Of a stretch of DNA of 15,615 nt, positions 9,777-15,615 are shown one piece after another. The notes under the pieces were generated by a model that made no database searches, was not told the DNA's origin, and was given only the letters and a program-made list of their open reading frames with translations. Position numbers and translations under genes: made by a program. Source of the stretch: Gracilaria caudata (Eukaryota; Rhodophyta; Florideophyceae; Gracilariales; Gracilariaceae); the NCBI GenBank assembly GCA_030374735.1, contig JASCIV010000625.1:1-15615 (forward strand). The letters are read 5' to 3'. Position 1 is the stretch's first letter. Each line of letters opens with the position of its first letter.

Positions 9777-10236
9777 ACTTCAACAACAACAACAGCACCC
9801 ACAAAGAGCGTCAACGGTCGGCGTCGGCGACGCCACCCGACGGGGGAGCGCGGCGCTTTTAAGCGGCTGTAGAGTCAGCGCGGCATGGAAAGAACATTCA
9901 AACGCCACTGAGCTCGCGTCATGACTGCCAAGCGCGCACCGCGCGCTCATTGGCTGCGCGCAGATTTGGCGATATGCGCACCAATGGCGACGGCGAGACA
10001 AGGCGCTGGTTTCCGTCATTGATGCGCTGCATGCGCGGCGCGCGCCGCTCGGTGCGCAGCGCGTTGCGCCACGCGCCCACTGCGACTGTACGCCCGTGGC
10101 GCGGGGGAGCATGGCCATACACGTTTTGCTCTGGCGCATGTTCGCCCAGCTGCTCGCGCGCGCCGAGAGCCGTAATCTACAAGATTCGCATCGCCCGCCT
10201 TCTCCGAAATGTGCGAGAACTGGGAGGAAGTCCAGA
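9777..10236. promoter_or_regulatory. GC-rich divergent promoter between PFP and the diflavin reductase gene
   Basis: The 460 bp between the two chosen start codons are rich in GCGC/CGCG. They contain two oppositely oriented CCAAT boxes, ATTGG at 9949-9953 (facing PFP) and CCAAT at 9981-9985 (facing the reductase), 27 bp apart. A (CAA)n trinucleotide run at 9781-9797 lies in the PFP leader. No clear TATA box is present. The right part (10111-10236) is open in the reductase frame and could be coding if an earlier ATG is used. Confidence 0.55.
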
Positions 10237-12072
10237 ATGCTCGCGCTTCTGGTGGCGCTGGTGCTGCTCGCCCTCGCGTTTCGACGCGTGTTTTTGGCGC
10301 GCACTGTGCAGACTGACGGCGCGGAGCCACAGCTGCCGTCCGAGCTCAGTCGGCTAAAGGAAGAGGCGTTTCGCTACGCCGTGCCGAATCGTCCACATGT
10401 GCTCGTGCTGTACGCCACCGAGTACGGCTTTGCGCGCGAAGTGGCGCGTCAGGTAGCCTCGCGCCTTTCCAACGCGCTTTCCGTTCGAGTGCTCAATGTG
10501 TTGCATTATCCGTTGGTGGACTTCACCAGGGAGACCATCATGTTGTTTATTTGCTCCACTACCGGTGACGGTGTGCCGCCTACGGAGGCCGCCGACTTTC
10601 GCGACGCCCTGGTGGCGCGCGATGTTTTGCTGCCAAAGTCCTTGCACGTCGCTGTACTTGCGCTTGGCGACAAGGCCTATCCTCATTTCTGTCGAGCCGG
10701 CGCCATTTTCGACGAGCTTTTCGCGGCTTGTCCGCGGCTTGTCGACAGGACTGACGTAAACCAAGAGGACTGGCAGCTCATAAGCGGCTGGATTGATCGC
10801 GTCGCGAGTGCCATCACGCCAGTCGTGAAACATGCATCACCTCCGGATTATTTGCCTTCAGCCATGGTCAAGTACGTCGCTGCCAACCAGGACACTGTGC
10901 GTTACTCTAGGAATAATCCTTACATGGCTACGCTATGCAGTCGCACTGCTCTCACCTCGCAAGCTGTGCGCGTCCCGCACCCAAAGGAGGTTGTGCGTGT
11001 CGAGTTCGCAGTGAAGCCCGACCAAATCCAATACACCGTCGGCGATGCGCTCGCCGTTATTCCGAAGAATAATTCTCAACATGTATCTCGTCTCTTGCTC
11101 GCATTAGCCGTTAACGGCCACGAACTTGTCAATGTGCCAGACAAGCACCAATCTTTGTCGCTTGAGGACGCCCTTACTGAATGTCTCGATATTGCCGTCG
11201 TTAAGCCAGAACTTGTTGCTCATTTGGCACGTCGCTCCGATGAACCCTCGGAGACACAACTTGCCACACGCATTCTTGGTCACGATCTTGCTCATCCGTC
11301 GCTTACCGAGTTTGGCACTGCTTACCTGCAACAACGTGAGGTTTTTGAAGTGCTGTGCGATTTTAAAACAGTGCCAGTTACGCCGCAACAACTCGTCCAT
11401 AATTTGCGCCCACTTCACGCGCGTTACTATTCTATTTCTTCTACCCCATTCACCAATCCTGACCGCATAGCGATAACTGTTGACGTGCTACGTTACACAT
11501 CTTTGAATGTTGAACGCCAGGGTGTGGCAAGTACCTACCTCAAAGACCGTTGTCGTATCAATTCCACCAACGTTTCTGTATTCATTTCGAAGAATCCCAA
11601 CTTCCGTTTACCCAAAGACAAGGCAAGGCCTATTATCATGATTGGGCCCGGTACAGGCATTGCCCCGTTTGTCGCTTTCATAGAAGAGAGAGTTGCCCGG
11701 AACGCATCTGGTGAAAACTGGCTTTTCTTCGGATGCAGATATCAGTCGCAAGACTTTCTGTACAGACAAAAACTGCATAATCTTGCAGATAATGGGCATC
11801 TCAACTTATACACGGCATTTTCTCGTGATGGCCCGGAAAAAGTTTACGTACAACATCGAATGAAAGAGTGCGCGCAGCAATTATGGGAATTATTGGAACA
11901 AGATGCCCACATCTATGTTTGCGGAGATGGCAGACACATGTCTGCGGATGTTGACGAGGCTCTGAGGGATATCATTGTCGAATGCAGCGGCTTTAAAAAT
12001 GAAGAAGCGGAGACCTATCTGCGCCAGCTAGCCGATGAGAAACGATATCAAAGAGATGTGTGGGTTTCATAG
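10237..12072 (+). CDS. Membrane-anchored NADPH-dependent diflavin oxidoreductase (cytochrome P450 reductase / methionine synthase reductase-like)
   Basis: It passes electrons from NADPH through FAD and FMN to a partner such as a cytochrome P450. From the ATG at 10237 the protein has 611 residues. The N-terminus is a short hydrophobic anchor (MLALLVALVLLALAF) followed by RR. The flavodoxin-like FMN domain has YATEYGFAREVA (from residue 59), CSTTGDG and LALGDKAYPHFC. The FAD-binding and NADPH domains have RYYSISSTP (from residue 396), GVASTYL, GPGTGIAPF (from about 470), FFGCRYQSQDFLYR, HIYVCGDGRHM and the terminal RYQRDVWVS, whose Trp stacks on FAD in the family. The anchor favours a P450 reductase at the ER. 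The ATExG loop, STTGDGxPP and EKRYxxDxW ending also resemble methionine synthase reductase and CysJ-type proteins, so the partner is uncertain. In-frame ATGs at 10111 and 10138 would add an Arg-rich leader; 10237 was chosen because it places the anchor at the N-terminus. Confidence 0.88.
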   Translation: MLALLVALVLLALAFRRVFLARTVQTDGAEPQLPSELSRLKEEAFRYAVPNRPHVLVLYATEYGFAREVARQVASRLSNALSVRVLNVLHYPLVDFTRETIMLFICSTTGDGVPPTEAADFRDALVARDVLLPKSLHVAVLALGDKAYPHFCRAGAIFDELFAACPRLVDRTDVNQEDWQLISGWIDRVASAITPVVKHASPPDYLPSAMVKYVAANQDTVRYSRNNPYMATLCSRTALTSQAVRVPHPKEVVRVEFAVKPDQIQYTVGDALAVIPKNNSQHVSRLLLALAVNGHELVNVPDKHQSLSLEDALTECLDIAVVKPELVAHLARRSDEPSETQLATRILGHDLAHPSLTEFGTAYLQQREVFEVLCDFKTVPVTPQQLVHNLRPLHARYYSISSTPFTNPDRIAITVDVLRYTSLNVERQGVASTYLKDRCRINSTNVSVFISKNPNFRLPKDKARPIIMIGPGTGIAPFVAFIEERVARNASGENWLFFGCRYQSQDFLYRQKLHNLADNGHLNLYTAFSRDGPEKVYVQHRMKECAQQLWELLEQDAHIYVCGDGRHMSADVDEALRDIIVECSGFKNEEAETYLRQLADEKRYQRDVWVS

Positions 12073-12428
12073 CCTACAGTGTTGTGAATTTGACATCGAG
12101 ATTACTTTTTTTCACGTGAGCTGCCCTCTTTGAAAGCCAGGTCGTGTTCTGCCCGTAGCGAGCAGACCAACTTAATTTCGATATAAAAGCGCGACGAAGC
12201 TGTTTTCGCGGGATTCGCTAGTCTGAGATGCGTTCCGCATAACTCGTGCACACTTCGTAGAATAGAAACAACTAATGCGTTCCGTTTAGGATCTCGAAGC
12301 CATAAGCAAGAAATAGGACACTTGGATTCGCGACCACTACAGAACTTCGATGTGAGTTAGTCTGTACACGAAAGAATATTGAAGAGGGTTACCTCAAGAC
12401 CTCAAGACACCTGGATGGAACGCATCTG
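12073..12428. other. Region between convergent genes (diflavin reductase and Mbb1-like)
   Basis: The 356 bp hold the 3' ends of two convergent genes. Visible elements are a G-box palindrome TCACGTGA (12112-12119), a TATA-like TATAAAAG (12182-12189), ATGCGTTCCG twice (12228-12237 and 12275-12284) with an inverted GGAACGCAT (12417-12425), and a tandem ACCTCAAG pair (12391-12406). No protein-coding frame of note and no recognisable RNA gene is present. Confidence 0.5.
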
Positions 12429-13964
12429 TTAATCCGAACCACGATGTGGAAGACTACACGCTGGGCCACTGTTCCACTCGCCCAACTTCTCCTCCATTTG
12501 CGACCACGCCTGCCATACAGCAATATGCGTCGGGTCGGCATCGATACCCTTCTGGAACAAAGAACGTGCGGTTTCAAAGTTACCAACACTTTGTTCAACA
12601 CGGGCCCATGCCTGCCACGCAGGCGCACACGTGGGGTCAGCAGTGACCGCCCGCTTGAACAAGGATCGTGCAGTATCTACATTCCCGTTCCGCCCTTCAA
12701 GGCAAGCCCAAGCCTGCAAACTAATAGCGTGGCGAGGATTTGCCTTGGTAGCGGATTCGAACAAACGGCGAGCTTCTTCCAAATTGCCTACTTCGGCTTC
12801 CATTCGCGCCCAAGCATTCCATGTAGGAGCGTTTAACGGATCCACCTCTGTTCCTTTCTTGAAATATTCTCTAGCTGCGTCTACCTTGCGACAGCGGTGT
12901 TCCATAATGCCCCAAGCTTGCCAGATGTACACATGATTCGGGTTTGCATCTGCACCCCGTCTGAAAAGTTTTCTTGCGCTCGAGATATTACCAGCCTTCT
13001 TCTCAGCTAATGCCCATGCTTGATAAGTTGGCGCCACTTGTGGTCCGGACATGCCAGGACACGCCAAAGTGGCCAAAAACAGCTGTCGTGAGCGTTCAAA
13101 ATTTCGACAATGACTCTCTGTTGTACCCCATGCGTGCAGAATCTTAGCACATTGCCTTCCGTATCGAAGAAGACCTTCGCGGTAGAGATCTCTTGCTCGC
13201 TCCCATTTCTTCTGTCTCTCTTCGAATTTGGTCCAGGCTAGTAGAGCCGCAATACCATCCTCGCCATTTGCCTTCGTTACAGCGGTCTTAAACAAAAATC
13301 TAGCGCGTGAGAAATCATCCTGTGCCGCTTCAAAGTTGGCCCATGCAATCCAGGTGCGATGTGAATGCTCGTTGAGTTCGGCTCCTTTAGAAAACAATGT
13401 GCGAGCTCGTCGCTTGCTACCGTACTTGGCTTCAAAAATAGCAAAGGCCTGAATGAGTGGGGCGTGACTCGGATCGATTCGCAGTCCATTATTAAAACAC
13501 TTCCTGGCAGCCGAAATATGTCCCTTTCTCTGTTCCATCAGCGCCCAGGCGTTCCAGGCGGCGGCCTCTGTAGCAGGGTCTGACGCCGTCCTGACAGAAC
13601 GAGCGAACAAGTCGCGGGCGATTTGCTCGTCGCCATTGGAGCCTTCCAAACAACCCCAAGAACGAAGCAGTTCGGAACAACAATCAGAGTCTGCGAGTGA
13701 CCTGAAGGCGGCGCGAGCAGCTTCGTAACGACGCTCATTCAAAAGGGCTCGTGCCTGCTGTAACTGGAAGAGACGGTGGTTTTCGGTACTTTTTTCGGGG
13801 GAGGGTCGTTTTGGTGGCGGTAACGGACGATGGAGACGCGGCGCGGGGGCTCGAACTGGTGCGGCGACGGAGGTTGTCATGTGCGTCGCAGGGCGCAGTG
13901 GTTGGAGGCGGGAAGCGCGAGGGGAGAGCTTTCCAGGGGGAGTGGGTGGGATAAACGCCGACAT
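12429..13964 (-). CDS. MBB1: Mbb1/HCF107-like HAT-repeat plastid RNA-stability factor
   Basis: A single-exon gene encodes 511 residues. The frame continues upstream to a GTG, but the first ATG is at 13964. Residues 1-60 are Pro/Arg/Ser/Thr-rich with almost no acidic residues and a Phe at position 4 (MSAFIPPTPPGK), consistent with a red-algal type plastid transit peptide. Then come about twelve half-a-TPR (HAT) units of roughly 34 residues with the consensus WxAWAxxExxxGNxxxARxLFxxGxxxDP. They are most regular in the C-terminal half (12480-13010). Mbb1 in Chlamydomonas and HCF107 in land plants are such proteins; they bind and protect the 5' end of plastid psbB (Mbb1) or psbH (HCF107) transcripts. 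The last repeat breaks off after EEKLGEW and ends in a short unrelated tail, so the protein is shorter than the relatives I know. The family is clear; the exact RNA target is inferred. Confidence 0.8.
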   Translation of the reverse strand: MSAFIPPTPPGKLSPRASRLQPLRPATHMTTSVAAPVRAPAPRLHRPLPPPKRPSPEKSTENHRLFQLQQARALLNERRYEAARAAFRSLADSDCCSELLRSWGCLEGSNGDEQIARDLFARSVRTASDPATEAAAWNAWALMEQRKGHISAARKCFNNGLRIDPSHAPLIQAFAIFEAKYGSKRRARTLFSKGAELNEHSHRTWIAWANFEAAQDDFSRARFLFKTAVTKANGEDGIAALLAWTKFEERQKKWERARDLYREGLLRYGRQCAKILHAWGTTESHCRNFERSRQLFLATLACPGMSGPQVAPTYQAWALAEKKAGNISSARKLFRRGADANPNHVYIWQAWGIMEHRCRKVDAAREYFKKGTEVDPLNAPTWNAWARMEAEVGNLEEARRLFESATKANPRHAISLQAWACLEGRNGNVDTARSLFKRAVTADPTCAPAWQAWARVEQSVGNFETARSLFQKGIDADPTHIAVWQAWSQMEEKLGEWNSGPACSLPHRGSD

Positions 13965-14419
13965 GACCGATTGAATAGACACAGATGAAAGACAAGCGGT
14001 TGACGTGCCACGCCCGTCAAACGCGGCAGAGACGAGGGAAAGGAAACGCAGGGGAGGTTGTTATCACAAACTGAGAGCACGCCAAGAGGGGGCGAATCGC
14101 TCGACTTTAGGGTTTGGGGAGAGGTGCAATTGAAGGACGCAGATCGACCGTGTCGCGGCGGAGGGCCAATGGGGAGGCGGCGTATCTCGGCTGATGTGAA
14201 CCAACCAACGCGCGTTGTGGCCTGCGGGGAGGTGGACACGGCGCGTGCTGATTGGCAAAGATGCTGTATATATCTCGTTGCGGCACGACTGGCGCACCGT
14301 GGCAGCCACCCGTCTCGCGCTCACAGCGCGGTGCGCCGTTCGCTCCCGCCGCAGCTCTTTTCAGCACCTGGCGTGCGAGCTGTAGCCCTCCCTTCGTAGA
14401 TAACACGAGCACAGACAAC
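13965..14419. promoter_or_regulatory. Promoter region upstream of the Mbb1-like gene, possibly divergent
   Basis: It contains CCAAT at 14166-14170, ATTGG at 14251-14255 and a TATA-like TATATAT at 14267-14273, 16 nt after the ATTGG. The CCAAT/TATA arrangement near 14251-14273 is about 150 nt before an ATG at 14420 on the plus strand, suggesting a second, rightward promoter. GC content is high, in contrast with the AT-rich DNA that starts just after 14478. Confidence 0.45.
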
Positions 14420-14434
14420 ATGCGTGGTCTGCAG
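14420..14434 (+). CDS. Putative short first exon (MRGLQ) ending at a splice donor
   Basis: ATG CGT GGT CTG CAG is followed at once by GTGAGA, so CAG|GTGAG matches the spliceosomal donor consensus. It lies downstream of a TATA-like box and CCAAT element. Very short first exons are common in intron-poor genomes. No matching acceptor and second exon could be found in the remaining 1.18 kb, so the gene may continue beyond the window, be broken by the inserted DNA, or not exist. Five codons cannot identify a product. Confidence 0.2.
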
Positions 14435-14477
14435 GTGAGATAGGATATCTACACCAGGTGTAGATATCCTATCTTAC
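14435..14477. repeat. Long near-perfect palindrome (21-nt arms, one mismatch, 1-nt centre)
   Basis: The left arm 14435-14455 and right arm 14457-14477 are reverse complements except for one pair (G at 14437 against T at 14475). The inner 18 pairs are perfect, with GGATATCTACACC on the left, and the single centre base is A at 14456. It lies at the boundary between GC-rich promoter DNA and AT-rich repeat DNA. The left end coincides with a donor consensus (GTGAGA) and the right end, read on the other strand, is GTAAGA. Confidence 0.85.
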
Positions 14478-15070
14478 CCCAAGATACTACAACAAACCGC
14501 GGGTTCAGGGGTTGGTTCCAATCGATTGCGTATACAATCGATTGCAATTTGCGATTGCAATACAAGATTGCTCTTCCGGACAGAAATTGCAATACGATTG
14601 CGCGGAATTATGGAGATTTTAACTTGATTGCGTTCTTCAGCCAAAAATTGGTGACGAATTGCAACTCTATGCAATCAAAGTTGATATTGCACAGAGTAAT
14701 GATATTTAAACGCTTTCATTACATATTAACTTTCTAGTGAATCGATAGCTTTGCAAAAACGTTACAAGTAAACCAACAATTTATTAAACGTTAAAACAGA
14801 GCCGCTGCATAAAAAAAAAAGTATCAAAGTTCAAAAAATGGGCTCCAAAAATTTTGATTTCATCCTAGACTCTGTCGCTAAACTAAAACTTCTTTTGTCA
14901 ATTCCGACAAATATCACAGAATAAAGATGAGTTTTTTTGCTGTTTGAGGCTATAATCTTCTTGCGTGTGAACCAGAGCTTTTGGGACATGAAGTCAGTGC
15001 AGAAAAAATTGAAGCGCAATCTTTCTTAATGCCGTTTTCACCTACTTAGGGATTTTTCCCGTATGCGCGG
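14478..15070. other. AT-rich non-coding stretch with dense ATTGC repeats and an A10 run
   Basis: The base composition drops sharply after the palindrome. The first 200 bp hold a degenerate repeat based on GATTGCAAT (14519-14690). Further right are runs such as A10 at 14811-14820 and many T/A tracts, but no open frame of interest and no recognisable RNA gene. It could be an intron, a decayed mobile element or intergenic filler. Confidence 0.5.
14519..14690. repeat. Degenerate ATTGC / GATTGCAAT repeat cluster
   Basis: ATTGC occurs nine times on the plus strand (14525, 14541, 14554, 14567, 14586, 14597, 14627, 14658 and 14686) and GCAAT several more times within 172 bp. CAATCGATTGC is duplicated exactly, 16 bp apart, at 14519 and 14535. 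Spacing is 11-19 bp in the first half and about 28-31 bp in the second, so it is a decayed short-unit satellite or an array of binding sites and not a perfect tandem repeat. Confidence 0.6.
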
Positions 15071-15615
15071 TGTTCTATATTATGCCACCAGAGTTGGATG
15101 GTCAACCCCCTCTCCGGTGTGTTTGGTGGACGATGTGTACGCGTGTGCGTGCAGTGCAGTCCCAATATGGGTGTGAGTGGTCCACGTGTATCACGGTTGC
15201 GCCGGACGGTTGGCACAGCATTGCCGGTATTTTAAATAATTATTTAGATATTTTACACCTACGGTAGGGAGTTCGTTACACTATATAGTGGCTCGGCCAG
15301 GGGCCGTCGCCACCAAGTAAACCTCCCCAACCAAGGGGTTCCCGACTCAACCATAGTTGGTATTGCTCAGATAGCTTCCGCCTTGGGCGTGTTGTTCACC
15401 TCCTTTGGAGTGTGTGCGCCCCGGTATCCGGACTATCATCACCCTTGGCCCGTTCAGAGACACTGTTCGTAATCCCGCCGTTTTTCTCCGGTGTTCACCG
15501 TGTACTCGCCCCTGTACAGGGTTCGCTCTCGTTCTTGTTATTTACCGCCACTCTCGTGGATATTCTTCCCCATCTTTGGGTTTCTTTCGTGGTTTACCTC
15601 CGGTGCTCCGTGCCC
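15071..15615 (+). mobile_element. Possible left LTR of a retrotransposon (runs off the window)
   Basis: From TGTTCTATATT at 15071 the sequence changes character. It has a short AT palindrome TAAATAATTATTTA (15233-15246), a TATA-like TATATAG (15282-15288), then about 320 bp of hairpin-rich, increasingly pyrimidine-rich plus-strand sequence without open frames. A TG start, an internal TATA and a structured R/U5-like leader fit a plus-oriented LTR. The terminal CA, primer-binding site, target duplication and internal genes are not in the window, so this is a guess from layout; no homology was recognised. Confidence 0.25.

Noticed and set aside
10096..10236. N-terminal extension of the diflavin reductase from a GTG at 10096
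   Set aside because: GTG is not a normal nuclear start. The ATGs at 10111 and 10138 are possible, but the ATG at 10237 places the membrane anchor first. The extension is left as an alternative, not annotated as coding.
14261..14443. Open frame containing MRGLQ with an N-terminal extension from the ATG at 14261
   Set aside because: It spans the TATA-like box, is rich in Arg/Pro/Ala as expected from GC-rich promoter DNA, and stops at once inside the palindrome.
15070..15267. Short open frame of 65 codons before the TATA-like box
   Set aside because: No recognisable features. It sits in the possible LTR and ends in the AT palindrome.
1..15615. CRISPR array, phage or bacterial operon
   Set aside because: The gene structure (intron with branch point, HAT proteins, CCAAT promoters) is eukaryotic, and no spaced identical repeats of CRISPR type are present.

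Overview
The window is nuclear eukaryotic DNA, most likely from a red alga, probably an intron-poor multicellular one of the Chondrus/Gracilaria kind. The reasons are indirect. The genes are mostly single open frames, and the one clear intron has a perfect TACTAAC branch point. One protein is a Mbb1/HCF107-like plastid RNA-binding factor with a transit-peptide-like N-terminus. Glycolysis is represented by a pyrophosphate-dependent phosphofructokinase of the plant/algal long type. The gene-dense, CCAAT-containing part runs on the right into AT-rich, repeat-bearing DNA that looks like mobile-element territory. No marker proves the species.

Layout, left to right. (1) 2-3277 (+) is the 3' part of a large gene of unknown function, open to the left window edge. 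Its protein has a beta-rich ASH/MSP-like segment, a long disordered middle and a beta-rich C-terminal half. (2) 3278-4450 is intergenic and holds a small direct repeat and a cluster of five CCAAT boxes. (3) 4451-7082 (+) encodes CstF-77/Rna14, a 703-residue mRNA 3'-end processing factor in two exons with a 520-nt intron. (4) 7083-8048 lies between convergent genes and has three small hairpins. (5) 8049-9776 (-) is pyrophosphate-fructose-6-phosphate phosphotransferase (PFP). (6) 9777-10236 is a GC-rich divergent promoter with a facing pair of CCAAT boxes. (7) 10237-12072 (+) is a membrane-anchored NADPH-dependent diflavin reductase. (8) 12073-12428 lies between convergent genes and has a TATA-like box and short repeats. 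(9) 12429-13964 (-) is the Mbb1/HCF107-like protein with about twelve HAT repeats. (10) 13965-14419 is its promoter, probably divergent. On the right arm it reaches a tiny putative first exon (MRGLQ) that ends in a consensus splice donor. (11) From 14435 there is a 43-nt palindrome, then about 590 bp of AT-rich DNA with dense ATTGC repeats, then from about 15071 a TATA-bearing, hairpin-rich, pyrimidine-rich segment that could be the start of an LTR.

The genes do not form one pathway. They are housekeeping functions: mRNA cleavage/polyadenylation, cytosolic sugar phosphate metabolism, electron transfer and plastid transcript stabilisation. The two HAT-repeat proteins, CstF-77 and the Mbb1-like factor, belong to different branches of that repeat family.

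The points I would look at first are these. The CstF-77 intron stays in frame for 94 codons and sits in the N-terminal HAT region; animal CstF-77 genes autoregulate through intronic polyadenylation in that region. The second is the palindrome that starts exactly at a splice-donor consensus and carries a second donor consensus on the opposite strand.
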